Assembly (NCBI GenBank): GCA_017416845.1
Contig: JAFQBA010000023.1
Coordinates: 43,265-107,264, forward strand
Direction: 5' to 3'
DNA length: 64,000 bases
From: Clostridia bacterium
Lineage (GTDB): Bacteria; Bacillota; Clostridia; UMGS1810
Of this stretch, positions 45,716 through 55,565 are shown one piece after another (within the stretch, counting starts at the first letter, position 1; each line of letters starts with the position of its first letter). Below the pieces are notes generated by a model. The model ran no database searches. It saw only the letters and a list, made by a program, of their open reading frames with translations, and had not been told where the DNA came from. A program made the translations under genes and the position numbers.

Positions 45716-45752
45716 AGGCTTCGGGAGTTGAAAACTCCTGAAGCCTTTTTGT
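45716..45752 (+). terminator. Intrinsic terminator after the HdeD-like gene
   Basis: AGGCTTCGGGAGTT (45716-45729) pairs with AACTCCTGAAGCCT (45733-45746, one G-U), a GAAA-type loop, then TTTTT. Confidence 0.92.
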
Positions 45753-45792
45753 AAGAATATATAATATGGTTTGTAACGAAAATCAGCTGCAA

Positions 45793-47148
45793 TTACGGTT
45801 GATAGTTGCATTTTAAGAGCTTCCTTTTGCATACAGCATACATTAAAAACATAGGAATTCCGGATGCAATCCAAGTTACGGGAAATGAATAATAAACCAT
45901 TTCAAGGGTTGGATTAAGTGGCCATATAAAGGCAATCCAAGCAACTCTTACAGCGCAAATTCCTATAATATTTATCATAGTCGGCAAAATTGATTTCCCC
46001 ATTCCACGAAGTGCTCCGCCGAAAATCACACCCGGAACATATAGGATATATACCGATATTGCACAGTATATCTGTATCATTCCCTTGGCTACAATCTCGC
46101 TGTTGTTGGTAAAGATGTAAAGCAGAGGTTTTCCTTGCCACATAACAATAATCGAAAATGCTAATGTAAGAGCTGATGTGACAAAAAACCCGGTTTTGAC
46201 AATTTTGCCTATACGGTCAAATTTTTTTGCACCGATGTTTTGACCGACAAAACATACGACGCCTTGCTCTCCGGCATTGACAAATAAAAATGCAAAGCAC
46301 ATATAGTTCCATGCAACACTGTGAGCTGCTATACTTATTTTTTCGAACGAATTGATTGCACTTTGAATAAAGACATTTGACAGGCTGAAGAGTATGCCGT
46401 TAATACCTGCCGGAATGCCGATTGAAAGTATTTGAACGAATTCGTTTTTATATATTCTCAGTTTTGAAATTGAAAAGTGTACTCCGTTTGCTCCTTTTGA
46501 AAAAACGATAAGCACAAGAATGGCTGAAACAATTTGCGAAGCAATTGTACCTATGGCAACACCTGAAACTCCAAGTCCAAATCCGGCAACGCAAAGTATA
46601 TTTAAGCATACATTAACGATGCCGGAAAAAGCCAATATGTACAGCGGTCTTCTTGTGTCACCAACGGAACGAAGGGTTGCTGAAGCAAAGCAATACACAA
46701 GGTTTGCAGGTGCTCCCACAAAAAACAACCTCATATAAAGAGTGGCCTTTTCGATAACATTATCAGGAGTTCCCATGAGTTCCAGAAAGTATTTTGAACC
46801 GAAAATACCTACCAGCATAAGAGGAATACCCAAAACAATCCCCATAAGCACTGAGGTGTGAAAAGCTCTATTCAGACCTTCTTTGTCATCTGCGCCATAA
46901 AGCTTTGCACAAACCACATTTGTTCCTATTGAAAGATTAGTGAAAAATGTTACAATCAAAGCACAAAGGGATGCGGTAGAGCCAACTGCTGCAAGGGCGG
47001 TTTCGCCATCTTTGGCAAACTTCCCCACTATCATGGTGTCTGCGGAGTTATAAAACTGTTGTAACAGACCGGTCAAAAGAACAGGTATAATAAAAGACAC
47101 ATAATTTTTTAAAACAGGACCTTCGGTCAGCTTGTTTGTATTGCTCAT
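45793..47148 (-). CDS. MATE family efflux transporter
   Basis: Membrane exporter of 451 residues with about twelve spans in two homologous halves, typical of multidrug and toxic compound extrusion proteins driven by Na+ or H+. The first half shows VLLTGLLQQFYNSADTMIVGKF near residue 20 and the second SIGIPAGINGILFSLSNVFIQS near residue 235. Substrate unknown. It is on the minus strand, 18 bp after an esterase-like gene, and the two probably form an operon. Confidence 0.93.
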   Translation of the reverse strand: MSNTNKLTEGPVLKNYVSFIIPVLLTGLLQQFYNSADTMIVGKFAKDGETALAAVGSTASLCALIVTFFTNLSIGTNVVCAKLYGADDKEGLNRAFHTSVLMGIVLGIPLMLVGIFGSKYFLELMGTPDNVIEKATLYMRLFFVGAPANLVYCFASATLRSVGDTRRPLYILAFSGIVNVCLNILCVAGFGLGVSGVAIGTIASQIVSAILVLIVFSKGANGVHFSISKLRIYKNEFVQILSIGIPAGINGILFSLSNVFIQSAINSFEKISIAAHSVAWNYMCFAFLFVNAGEQGVVCFVGQNIGAKKFDRIGKIVKTGFFVTSALTLAFSIIVMWQGKPLLYIFTNNSEIVAKGMIQIYCAISVYILYVPGVIFGGALRGMGKSILPTMINIIGICAVRVAWIAFIWPLNPTLEMVYYSFPVTWIASGIPMFLMYAVCKRKLLKCNYQP

Positions 47149-47166
47149 ATTAAAGTCACCATTTGT

Positions 47167-48180
47167 TTATTTCATAAATTTTTCCATCCAGTTTTTAAGG
47201 TAATCTTCCTGAGTGGGGAATTCATGAACTCCTTCAAATATATCAAATTTAATCCATTCATGGTTTTTGTTGCATAATTCCATCATACTGTCAAACTCTT
47301 TTTTTGCTGATTCTGCTTTAAAAAGAGGGTCATCATTGCCGACAACAATGCTGAGATATCTCGGATAAACAAGCAATGCAACTTCACTGTCAAGAAATTC
47401 CCCGGCACTGTTTTGCCATACCCAATCTGACCAATTATGCTCGTAACGATTATTATAAAAGCTTGAACTTAACGCAGCTTTGATGCGTGTATCGCAAGCT
47501 GTGGTAAACAGTGTATAAAAACCGCCGTATGACAGTCCTACCATTCCGATTTTAGATGTATCGATTTGATGAAGTGAACAAAAATAGTTGATGCTTTTCA
47601 TAATGGCATATACCTCTATGGCGGTAATTGAACTTCCAACCTGTTTGAGGCTCTGGTCAATTTCTCTCCGGTCATAATCAATGCCGTAGGTGTTTGAATG
47701 CCACAACAGCAATTGGGGAGCAAAAGCATTCACTCCGTATGACAGAACTCTTTTCGTCATGTTGTTGTAATTTGATGAGTCAAACAGACTTGAACATATT
47801 TCAGGAGTTCCCATTCCACCATGTTGACAAATCACAAGAGGATGTTTGTTGTTGTCATCATGTTCAAAATACAGGCCATAAAACCACAAGTCCTTCAATA
47901 CCTCTATTTGCACACGGTAGATTGAAATCATTCCGTCTTTGGCTACAAAAGTTTTTTTGATGTTTGGAATATCATCTGTGTCAAAACTTTTATTCAGGGG
48001 ATAGCCGAGCATCTCTCCGAGCTTTTTTCTGTAAAAATCGACGTTGTTAAGAATATCGCTTCGACGATTTATTCTTGTTTCATCAGCGTTTTTGCGTAAT
48101 ACATTCACTATATTATTTATACCGTTTAAATATTCCTGGCGGTATTCGTTTCCTTGCCATCTGTTTTCTGTATAGCTCAT
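47167..48180 (-). CDS. Alpha/beta hydrolase, acetyl-esterase-like
   Basis: Hydrolase of 337 residues without a signal peptide. The nucleophile elbow G-L-S-Y-G-G is near residue 211, the oxyanion segment QHGGMG near residue 120, the acid likely in the GNDDPLF stretch near residue 283 and the His in GVHEFP near residue 321. This suits the acetylxylan-esterase or dipeptidyl-peptidase-like branch (Abhydrolase_7/AXE1). The ATG follows AAAGGAGA. It precedes the MATE gene on the minus strand. Substrate unknown. Confidence 0.78.
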   Translation of the reverse strand: MSYTENRWQGNEYRQEYLNGINNIVNVLRKNADETRINRRSDILNNVDFYRKKLGEMLGYPLNKSFDTDDIPNIKKTFVAKDGMISIYRVQIEVLKDLWFYGLYFEHDDNNKHPLVICQHGGMGTPEICSSLFDSSNYNNMTKRVLSYGVNAFAPQLLLWHSNTYGIDYDRREIDQSLKQVGSSITAIEVYAIMKSINYFCSLHQIDTSKIGMVGLSYGGFYTLFTTACDTRIKAALSSSFYNNRYEHNWSDWVWQNSAGEFLDSEVALLVYPRYLSIVVGNDDPLFKAESAKKEFDSMMELCNKNHEWIKFDIFEGVHEFPTQEDYLKNWMEKFMK

Positions 48181-48304
48181 AATTAGTAATCTCCTTTGAG
48201 TAATATAATCAACTTGATTTTATCATAAAAATGATATTTTCGCAATACATTGGATAGAAGTTTGTTTCAAAATAATGTCATTAATGTGTTGCCACTTGAA
48301 AATG

Positions 48305-48334
48305 TTGCGTTTTTCTGATATTATATTATATAAT
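48305..48334 (+). promoter_or_regulatory. Promoter of the SpoIID-domain gene
   Basis: TTGCGT (48305-48310) and TATAAT (48329-48334), spacer 18 bp. Confidence 0.65.
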
Positions 48335-48356
48335 GATGTAGTATGGAGGGTTACGT

Positions 48357-49667
48357 ATGAAGAAATATGGTATGTTGATATGTCTGTTTGCTTTGTTGAT
48401 ATTTGTATTTGTTTGTAACCACGTATACGCAATAGACTCTAAATATGAAACCGTAAAAATTGGCTTGTATTATTCATCATCGGCAAAGTCTCAGGTAAAT
48501 CTTTCGTCTGATTCCGGATTTGAAGCCGGTTATATGGATGGAAGTAATTTTGTTGTTCAAAGTTCGCTTCCCGGCACATCATTTTCGGTCAGTGCCTCAA
48601 GTGGTGGCGTGATGATTGAGGGGGTATATTACGCTTATGAGAACGGTAATTTTGCTTTGAAACCTCTCAGCGGTACTTTATATATAGACGGCGAAGCATA
48701 TAGAGGCGGTGTGGAGTTTATAACAGATTCAAAGGGCTTGCTTACGATTATTAATTTTGTGAATATTAATGATTATGTGGCTGCAGTTGTTGGAAAAGAG
48801 ATGAGTCCGATATGGCATATAGAAGCCTTGAAAGCTCAGGCTGTATGTGCAAGGAGTTACTGTATAACAACATGGAACAAACACTCATCTTTGGGGTTTA
48901 ATCTTTGCAATACTCAAGATTGCCAAGTATACCATGGAATTTCCGGTGAAACCGAAAGTACAGTGTTGGCATCATTGGAGACAAAAGACCAATTGCTTAT
49001 GTACGGACAGTCTGTTGCCGAAGCTTTGTATTCATCATCAAGCGGAGGTTCTACAGGTTATTCCAAATATGTATGGGGTAATGATGTTCCGTATTTGCAG
49101 GCGGTAGCAGATCCTTATGATTTGTCATCTGACAATCCGAAAGCTGCATGGTCTGTTACTTTGACTAAGGAAGATATAAAGAAAAAGCTTACAAATGCTT
49201 CAATTAACATTGGTGATATTATTGATTTTAAGGTGACGGGTGCAGATGAATACGGACGTACATATGAAATAACCATATACGGTACGAATGGAAATTACGT
49301 TTTGAAAAACGACAGGACCAGAAGTTTTTTTGGCTTATACAGTCAAAAATATACAATTTCCGGTTCGGCTGTTCCAAATGAAACGTTATATGCATTGACA
49401 TCTACCGATGCAGTAGCGGTTACTTCTTTTAATGTTTTATCTTCAACTGCGAACATTGTCCCTGAAAGCTTTTATATTTCCGGGGCAGGTGGTTTGAAGT
49501 GTTATTCCGATGTTGATGATACTCCATCGGATTCTTATGTTATACACGGATCCGGTTGGGGACATGGACTCGGCATGAGCCAATATGGTGCAAAAGCAAT
49601 GGCAGAACAGGGGTTTGATTATATACAAATTTTACAACATTATTATGTTGGCACATATGTACAATAG
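48357..49667 (+). CDS. SpoIID/LytB domain protein
   Basis: Secreted protein of 436 residues with a signal peptide (residues 1-25). The SpoIID domain starts near residue 120: [20 protein letters not shown] includes the catalytic-type Glu, then [11 protein letters not shown] and [11 protein letters not shown], and the C-terminal [18 protein letters not shown] box (near residue 398). SpoIID is a lytic transglycosylase acting on denuded glycan strands during engulfment; relatives also exist in vegetative cells. Here it leads the queA-tgt-yajC-secDF block. The ATG is behind GGAGGG. Confidence 0.9.
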   Translation: MKKYGMLICLFALLIFVFVCNHVYAIDSKYETVKIGLYYSSSAKSQVNLSSDSGFEAGYMDGSNFVVQSSLPGTSFSVSASSGGVMIEGVYYAYENGNFALKPLSGTLYIDGEAYRGGVEFITDSKGLLTIINFVNINDYVAAVVGKEMSPIWHIEALKAQAVCARSYCITTWNKHSSLGFNLCNTQDCQVYHGISGETESTVLASLETKDQLLMYGQSVAEALYSSSSGGSTGYSKYVWGNDVPYLQAVADPYDLSSDNPKAAWSVTLTKEDIKKKLTNASINIGDIIDFKVTGADEYGRTYEITIYGTNGNYVLKNDRTRSFFGLYSQKYTISGSAVPNETLYALTSTDAVAVTSFNVLSSTANIVPESFYISGAGGLKCYSDVDDTPSDSYVIHGSGWGHGLGMSQYGAKAMAEQGFDYIQILQHYYVGTYVQ

Positions 49668-49687
49668 CGAAAGGACAGTGCACGATA

Positions 49688-50713
49688 TTGAGAACGAGTG
49701 ATTTTTACTACGATTTACCGAGCGAACTCATAGCTCAGACACCGCTTTCAGACAGGACATCATCAAGGCTCCTTGTGCTCGATAAAAAAAGCGGTGAGAT
49801 GACACACGCTCATTTTTATAATATAACTGATTACCTTTCTTCCGGTGATTGTCTTGTGCTCAATAATACAAGGGTATTACCCGCAAGACTGATTGGTGAA
49901 AAAGAAGGAACCGGAGCAAAAGTGGAGTTTTTGCTTCTTTCAAGAAAGTCCGAACGTGAGTGGGAAGTGATTCTTAAACCGGGTAAAAAGTGTAAGCCCG
50001 GAGTGAAAGTGAACTTTGGAAACGGAAAGCTTAAGGCGGAAATAATGGAAACGGTTAATGACGGAAACCGAATTGTACGTTTTGAGTATGAAGGTCTTTT
50101 TGAAAATGTATTGGATGAGCTTGGAGAAATGCCTCTCCCACCATATATCACAAAAAAACTTGAAGATCGTGAACGTTATCAGACTGTTTATTCCAAGCAC
50201 AATGGTTCTGCGGCTGCTCCCACAGCGGGATTACATTTTACAAAAGAACTTCTTCAAAAAATTGAGAGCATGGGAGTAAAAATTGCATATGTTACTCTTC
50301 ATGTTGGTCTCGGGACATTCAGACCCGTTAAGGTTGATGATGTTGAAAATCATAAAATGCATTCTGAGTTTTATGAAATAAACACAGAGACAGCCTCCCT
50401 CATAAATTCAGTGAAGAAAAACGGTGGCAAAGTAATATCGGTTGGTACAACTTCTACAAGAGTTCTGGAAACTGTAGCTGATGATAACGGAATAGTTAAA
50501 CAAGCAAGCGGCTGGACAGACATTTTTATATATCCGCCATATAGATTTAAGTGTGTAGATTCACTTATAACAAATTTTCATTTGCCTGAATCTACTCTTC
50601 TCATGTTGGTAAGTGCATTTTCGACTAAGGAAAACATAATGAGAGCGTATGAAAAAGCCGTGGAAGAAAAATATCGTTTTTTCAGTTTTGGCGATGCGAT
50701 GTTTTTAAATTGA
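49688..50713 (+). CDS. queA: S-adenosylmethionine:tRNA ribosyltransferase-isomerase
   Basis: Queuosine pathway enzyme of 341 residues that transfers and isomerises the ribosyl part of SAM onto preQ1 in tRNA, giving epoxyqueuosine. The [14 protein letters not shown] start, [14 protein letters not shown] near residue 59, [15 protein letters not shown] near residue 170 and the [16 protein letters not shown] stretch near residue 297 are family hallmarks. Start is TTG 49688, with an AAAGGA site some 12 bases upstream. It is separated from tgt by an acyltransferase gene. Confidence 0.96.
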   Translation: MRTSDFYYDLPSELIAQTPLSDRTSSRLLVLDKKSGEMTHAHFYNITDYLSSGDCLVLNNTRVLPARLIGEKEGTGAKVEFLLLSRKSEREWEVILKPGKKCKPGVKVNFGNGKLKAEIMETVNDGNRIVRFEYEGLFENVLDELGEMPLPPYITKKLEDRERYQTVYSKHNGSAAAPTAGLHFTKELLQKIESMGVKIAYVTLHVGLGTFRPVKVDDVENHKMHSEFYEINTETASLINSVKKNGGKVISVGTTSTRVLETVADDNGIVKQASGWTDIFIYPPYRFKCVDSLITNFHLPESTLLMLVSAFSTKENIMRAYEKAVEEKYRFFSFGDAMFLN

Positions 50714-50738
50714 GTTTGCGGTGTCGGGAGATGATTTT

Positions 50739-51773
50739 ATGACACAAACAAAAGCCCGCGATATCGGGATGGATTTGGTAAAGTGTATAGCAATTATAAG
50801 TGTTTTGATTATTCACACGTGTCTGTACAGCGGAGATGTTGGGTCGTTTGAATGGTCATCGTCGCTTTTCTGGGGGAGCATTACCCGCGGAAGTGTCCCG
50901 CTGTTTCTGATGGCAAGCGGTGCTGTTATGCTTCAGGGAGATAAGGAAATAAGCCTTAAAAAATTATATTTTAAGAATATTTTGAGAATTGTTGCAGCGA
51001 TGATTTTTTGGGGAATAGCATATAAGATTTGCCATCTTATACAAAATGATACTTTGAATTATGAAATGGTAATTCACTCTGTTAAAGAAGTATTTGTTTT
51101 TAATCAGGAATTTCATTTTTATTATATGCACATTATTATAATAGTCTATGCATTTATACCTATTACGCGTGTATTGGTGCACAATTGTACAAAAAACCAA
51201 CTTTCATATCTGATTGTTTTATGGTTGGCGCTGGCTGTTATATATCCGAATATATGTGTATTCTGGCCGTTTAATCTCATTAGTGGAGTGGTGCCGCTTT
51301 GGAAGATGAATATGGTTTATGCGGGTATAGGATATGGGATTTTAGGGTATTATCTAAAAAAATATCCATTGCCGACATGGCTTGGCTTAACAATGATATT
51401 GTGCGGTTTTACGATAGTATTTGGCGGAACATACTGGGTATCGACAGATTATGGTATATTGCAGGAACACTTTTACTCAGGCATGGGCATAGGCGCCACA
51501 TTGCTTGCAACCGGTATTTTTTCTTTGGCAGACAGAGTAATGCTGGAAGACACAGTGATAAAGAAATCAATAATATGGCTCTCTAAAGCATCATTTTGTA
51601 TATATCTTTGTCACATGCTTATCATGTATGCCTTAAGCGTGATGGGCATTAACGCAGAAATGTTTACGCCGATAGTATCGATTCCCTGTGTTGCTCTTAT
51701 AAATATAATTTTGAGTTCGGTAGTATATTTTGTTATTTCAAAAATTCCGTTACTCAGAAAATGGATTATATAA
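50739..51773 (+). CDS. Acyltransferase 3 family membrane protein
   Basis: Membrane O-acyltransferase of 344 residues with about ten spans. The first span region DLVKCIAIISVLIIHTC carries the conserved His after the DxxK-type start of the family, and the LFLMASGAVML stretch near residue 52 follows. Such enzymes acetylate or succinylate sugars on surface polymers. It interrupts the usual queA-tgt pair. Start set at ATG 50739 behind CGGGAGATGA; GTG 50721 lies before that site. Its stop is 1 bp before tgt. Confidence 0.88.
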   Translation: MTQTKARDIGMDLVKCIAIISVLIIHTCLYSGDVGSFEWSSSLFWGSITRGSVPLFLMASGAVMLQGDKEISLKKLYFKNILRIVAAMIFWGIAYKICHLIQNDTLNYEMVIHSVKEVFVFNQEFHFYYMHIIIIVYAFIPITRVLVHNCTKNQLSYLIVLWLALAVIYPNICVFWPFNLISGVVPLWKMNMVYAGIGYGILGYYLKKYPLPTWLGLTMILCGFTIVFGGTYWVSTDYGILQEHFYSGMGIGATLLATGIFSLADRVMLEDTVIKKSIIWLSKASFCIYLCHMLIMYALSVMGINAEMFTPIVSIPCVALINIILSSVVYFVISKIPLLRKWII

Positions 51774-51774
51774 A

Positions 51775-52932
51775 ATGGTATTGGAAGGATTTGATTGTAA
51801 TTTGTTTAAATTAATAAAGAAATACGGTGAAGCAAGACGTGGAACGTTTACAACTCCTCACGGAGTTGTGCAAACTCCGGTATTTATGAACGTAGGTACC
51901 ATAGCAGCCATAAAGGGTGCGGTGTCTTCAATGGACTTAAAAGAAATAGGTTGTCAGGTGGAACTTTCCAATACATATCATCTTCATGTCCGTCCGGGTG
52001 ATAAGCTTATAAAGGAACTTGGAGGTCTTCATAAGTTTATGAATTGGGACAGACCAATTCTTACCGATAGTGGCGGATTTCAGGTGTTTTCCCTGGCAGG
52101 ACTTCGCAAGATCAGTGAAGAAGGAGTATACTTTAATTCGCACGTGGATGGGAAAAAGATTTTTATGGGTCCTGAGGAAAGTATGCAGATTCAGTCCAAT
52201 CTTGCATCCACAATTGCAATGGCGTTTGACGAATGTGTTGCTTTGCCGGCGGAGTATTCATATGCAAAAAAATCTCATGAACGCACAATCCGATGGCTTG
52301 AGAGATGTCAGGTTGAAATGGACAGACTTAATTCGTTGCCGGATACAATTAATCCCAAGCAAATGCTGTTTGGAATAAATCAAGGGGCAACATTTGACGA
52401 TTTGCGAATTGAAAACATGAAAACTATTTCAAAATTTGACCTTGATGGTTATGCTATTGGAGGTCTGGCGGTTGGCGAGACACATGAGGAAATGTATCAT
52501 ATTTTGGATGTTACTCTACCGTTTGCACCGGAAAACAAGCCCAGATATCTTATGGGGGTTGGCACGCCTGTTAATATTCTTGAGGGTGTGGACCGCGGGA
52601 TAGATTTTTTTGATTGTGTTATGCCGAGCAGAAATGCCAGACATTGCCATCTTTTTACCTCAATCGGACAGATGAATTTGAAAAATGAAAAGTTTGAAAG
52701 AGATTTGCGTCCCATTGATGAAAACTGTGGTTGTCCGGCTTGCCGCAATTACACCAGAGCATATATACGTCATCTTTTTAAAGCAAAAGAAATGTTGGCG
52801 ATGCGTCTGTGTGTACTCCATAACCTCTATTTTTATAACAAACTTATGGAGGATATACGTGAAGCTATAGACAATAATACTTTTAAAGAGTTTAAAGCGG
52901 AGCGAATAGAACTTTATTCACGCAGAGTATAA
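51775..52932 (+). CDS. tgt: tRNA-guanine transglycosylase
   Basis: Enzyme of 385 residues that swaps G34 of GUN tRNAs for preQ1. The TTPHGVVQTPVFMNVGTIAAIKG start, the DSGGFQVFSL nucleophile-region loop near residue 87, GGLAVGET near residue 227 and the zinc site with CPxC (C-G-C-P-A-C near residue 320, then a downstream Cys and His) are present. I take ATG 51775, 1 bp after the previous stop; TTG 51802, after GGAAGGA, would give a start closer to many relatives and cannot be excluded. Confidence 0.95.
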   Translation: MVLEGFDCNLFKLIKKYGEARRGTFTTPHGVVQTPVFMNVGTIAAIKGAVSSMDLKEIGCQVELSNTYHLHVRPGDKLIKELGGLHKFMNWDRPILTDSGGFQVFSLAGLRKISEEGVYFNSHVDGKKIFMGPEESMQIQSNLASTIAMAFDECVALPAEYSYAKKSHERTIRWLERCQVEMDRLNSLPDTINPKQMLFGINQGATFDDLRIENMKTISKFDLDGYAIGGLAVGETHEEMYHILDVTLPFAPENKPRYLMGVGTPVNILEGVDRGIDFFDCVMPSRNARHCHLFTSIGQMNLKNEKFERDLRPIDENCGCPACRNYTRAYIRHLFKAKEMLAMRLCVLHNLYFYNKLMEDIREAIDNNTFKEFKAERIELYSRRV

Positions 52933-52968
52933 AAATTTGTAAATATTGAAAAAGACCGCAAAAAACTA

Positions 52969-52997
52969 TTGATTTTTTTTGCCATATGGTGTATAAT
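52969..52997 (+). promoter_or_regulatory. Promoter of yajC
   Basis: TTGATT (52969-52974) and TATAAT (52992-52997), spacer 17 bp, so yajC can be read separately from tgt. Confidence 0.78.
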
Positions 52998-53028
52998 TGT
53001 AGTATTATTCAAAATTGGAGGTAACAAA

Positions 53029-53403
53029 ATGAATTTAGTTGAAATTCCAAAATTGCTTGCAAATGCACAGCCTAGTGGTGGAGATTTGCTTATGCCAATT
53101 TCTTCTTTTCTTCTTATCATAGTTATCATGTATTTCCTTATGATAAGACCTCAGAAGAAGAAGGAAAAGCTTAAAAACGAAATGCTTTCACAGCTTATTG
53201 TAGGAGACAGGATACTTACAATAGGCGGCATTCACGGGAAAATAGTTGAAATCAAGGGTGAAAATCTCATCATTGAAACAGGCAAAGCAAACGAAGCTTC
53301 AACACTCAAAATCACACGTTGGGCAATCAGCGAGGTTACAAAACCCGGTGATGAACCCAAGGCTTCCGGCAATTCCAATGAATCATCTGACGACGAAGAA
53401 TAA
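53029..53403 (+). CDS. yajC: Preprotein translocase subunit YajC
   Basis: Single-span membrane protein of 124 residues that associates with SecDF and the SecYEG translocon. The hydrophobic span near residues 23-40 is followed at once by the family motif MIRPQKKKEKL, then a small globular domain with LTIGGIHGKIVEI. The C-terminus is acidic and Ser-rich. The ATG sits behind TTGGAGG; an in-frame ATG-like start 20 codons earlier lies in the promoter. Downstream are the TIGR04086 gene and secDF. Confidence 0.94.
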   Translation: MNLVEIPKLLANAQPSGGDLLMPISSFLLIIVIMYFLMIRPQKKKEKLKNEMLSQLIVGDRILTIGGIHGKIVEIKGENLIIETGKANEASTLKITRWAISEVTKPGDEPKASGNSNESSDDEE

Positions 53404-53426
53404 TATTTTCAGAATAAATCAAACAT

Positions 53427-53461
53427 CCTCCGAATATTTATTAAACAAAAATATTCGGAGG
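53427..53461 (+). promoter_or_regulatory. Hairpin that buries the ribosome site of the TIGR04086 gene
   Basis: CCTCCGAATATTT (53427-53439) pairs perfectly with AAATATTCGGAGG (53449-53461). The right arm contains the GGAGG that serves the GTG start at 53470. No T run follows, so it is not a normal terminator. In the folded transcript, initiation at the next gene should be blocked. Confidence 0.75.
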
Positions 53462-53469
53462 GATTTATT

Positions 53470-53868
53470 GTGTCAGAAAACATTTCAGTATCATCGGGAA
53501 AATTGTCGCGTGTTTTGAAAGGAATTAAGTTTATACTTATTTCTTATTGCATATCTGTGGCATTGGTTGCCGTAGTTTCTGCTCTTATTGTCTATACCGA
53601 CATTCCTGAGCATATCAGCAATCCTGCAGTAAAGATTATCACATTTTTTGGTGTTGTTTTGTCTTCATATCTTACATCCAGAACGGCGCAGAATCGTGGA
53701 TGGCTGTGTGGTGCATGGGTTGGCGGATTGAATATCGCAATGCTTATATTAATAGGTACTGCAATTTTTGGTAATTACCCTTTTACTGTTTCCAATGTTG
53801 TTTCTGTACTTATCGGATGCGTATTGGGAAGTATAGGGGGAATTATAGGTATAAATTCAACGAAATAA
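53470..53868 (+). CDS. TIGR04086 family membrane protein
   Basis: Small integral membrane protein of 132 residues with four hydrophobic segments, matching the TIGR04086 family seen near yajC and secDF in Clostridia. Function unknown; the location suggests a link to protein export or wall assembly. Start is GTG 53470, 7 bases after GGAGGG, which is sequestered in a 13-bp hairpin. The unknown gene at 53895 follows after 26 bp. Confidence 0.82.
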   Translation: MSENISVSSGKLSRVLKGIKFILISYCISVALVAVVSALIVYTDIPEHISNPAVKIITFFGVVLSSYLTSRTAQNRGWLCGAWVGGLNIAMLILIGTAIFGNYPFTVSNVVSVLIGCVLGSIGGIIGINSTK

Positions 53869-53894
53869 TAAACGTATGGTAAAGGGGTGGTATA

Positions 53895-54254
53895 GTGAAG
53901 CCAAAAAGATATGTCGCTATTGCAGGCATAGTGTTGGTCATTTCATCAATACTCTCCGTTGTCGGAAATTTTTATATATCGTTTCCCCGGCATACTATAA
54001 GTTTTGAGGCACAAGAGCAATCATCAAAAGATGAAAATTCATCTTCGTTTGCATGTTCTCTGTTGCCGGTTCCGCTTAAAGAAGCAAGGTTTTCTGCCGA
54101 AAATTTCGCCAACAGTGTGGACAAACGTGATTATCACTATGGTTTTTTGGTATTCAGGTTGCTTTTTGTGATGATGCTTTGCGGTCAGTCAGTTGTTTTT
54201 AAGCGTAATTGCAATGAAATTTCATATATCAGGCGATATAATTTGCTGATTTGA
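53895..54254 (+). CDS. Uncharacterised two-span membrane protein
   Basis: Protein of 119 residues with a first hydrophobic segment near residues 8-28 and a second near residues 84-98, joined by a Ser/Glu-rich loop, and a basic tail. I recognise no family. The GTG start follows AAGGGGTGG. Codon use is like its neighbours, and it lies in a conserved-looking block between the TIGR04086 gene and secD, so it is likely a real gene. A role with SecDF is only an inference from place. Confidence 0.6.
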   Translation: MKPKRYVAIAGIVLVISSILSVVGNFYISFPRHTISFEAQEQSSKDENSSSFACSLLPVPLKEARFSAENFANSVDKRDYHYGFLVFRLLFVMMLCGQSVVFKRNCNEISYIRRYNLLI

Positions 54255-54300
54255 TTAAATGCAGGTTTTTGTACACTATATTATCTAAGGAGGATTACTA

Positions 54301-55548
54301 ATGAAAGCAAAAAGTATAGCAAAATTTGCTGCAGTATGTGTTATATTTGCACTTTTGGCATATGTTGCAGTATTTGGTTTGGAATGCATGGGTAAAGTTG
54401 TCCCGGCATCATTTGATGAAGATATTGGTATTAAAAGAGGGTTTGACCTTGCCGGTGGATCGGTTATTGTATTTGAGCCCAATATCGAAGGTGATTATGA
54501 AGTGACAGATGATGATATCTCTGCTGCAATTTCAGCTTTGGTACTTCGTCTTGATTCACAGGGACTCAATGATGCAACAGTTTCCGCGCAGGGCACAGAA
54601 GTAAAACGTATTCGTGTGGAAATTCCCGCAGAGACCGATCCCGATGCAGCTATTGATTATCTCGGTGCTGAGGCATCGCTGTCATTTACCGACCCGGACG
54701 GAAATGAAATACTTACAGGTAAACAGGTAGAAGAAGCTGAGCTTTCCTTTGATCAGAACGGCAATCCTGCGGTTAGCCTCACTTTCAATGATGAAGGTGC
54801 AGAAATATTTGCAGACGCAACAGCACGTTCAATCGGTAAGCAGATTACAATATATCTTGATGGCAAGCCGCTTTCCGCTCCTACAGTAGAAAGTGCAATA
54901 ACCGAGGGTAGCTGTATAATCACAGGTGAATTTACCTCTGAAACTGCTTCACAGCTTGCTCAGCAGATTCAGTCCGGTGCACTTCCGTTTGCACTGAAGG
55001 CTGTCAGCCAGAACACAGTAGGTGCTCAGCTTGGTGATGATGCTCTCAACAAGAGCCTTATGGCAGGTGCAATAGGGTTACTTCTTGTTGCGATTTATAT
55101 GATTATTTTCTACAGACTTTGCGGTCTTGTGGCAGACATTGCTCTTGTGGGTTACACAGCAGTTGTATTCCTTATTATCAATGGTTTTGGAATTCAGCTT
55201 ACTCTTCCGGGTATTGCAGGTATTATACTCACAATCGGTACGGCGGTTGATGCCAACGTTGTAATATACGAGAGAATAAAAGAAGAACTTAAAAACGGAA
55301 AAACTCTCAGAGCTTCTGTGGATTCCGGATTTAACAAAGCATTCAGCGCAATCGTTGATGCCAACATAACAACAATTATAGCAGCAGTTGTTCTCTGGGC
55401 TCTTGGTTCAGGTACAATTGTAGGTTTTGCAAAGACACTGTTTGTTGGTACTTTGGTAAGTATGGGAAGCGCAGTTTTTGTTACAAGATTCCTGCTTCGT
55501 CAGCTTGTGGGATTCGGAAGCAAAAACCCCAAGTTCTACAGTGCATAA
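54301..55548 (+). CDS. secD: Protein translocase subunit SecD
   Basis: RND-type membrane protein of 415 residues that, with SecF, uses the proton-motive force to pull proteins out of the translocon. It has one N-terminal span, a P1 domain (KRGFDLAGGSVIVFEP near residues 44-59, ASLSFTDPDGNEILTGKQVEEAEL region near residue 127), and five C-terminal spans with the GTAVDANVVIYERIKEEL motif near residue 314. The ATG follows AAGGAGG. The gene is 17 bp before secF; both are separate proteins, not fused. Confidence 0.96.
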   Translation: MKAKSIAKFAAVCVIFALLAYVAVFGLECMGKVVPASFDEDIGIKRGFDLAGGSVIVFEPNIEGDYEVTDDDISAAISALVLRLDSQGLNDATVSAQGTEVKRIRVEIPAETDPDAAIDYLGAEASLSFTDPDGNEILTGKQVEEAELSFDQNGNPAVSLTFNDEGAEIFADATARSIGKQITIYLDGKPLSAPTVESAITEGSCIITGEFTSETASQLAQQIQSGALPFALKAVSQNTVGAQLGDDALNKSLMAGAIGLLLVAIYMIIFYRLCGLVADIALVGYTAVVFLIINGFGIQLTLPGIAGIILTIGTAVDANVVIYERIKEELKNGKTLRASVDSGFNKAFSAIVDANITTIIAAVVLWALGSGTIVGFAKTLFVGTLVSMGSAVFVTRFLLRQLVGFGSKNPKFYSA

Positions 55549-55565
55549 GAGGAGGGTTATAATAG

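Noticed and set aside
53414..53468. The stem-loop after yajC as an intrinsic terminator
   Set aside because: No T run follows, and the right arm is the ribosome site of the next gene.
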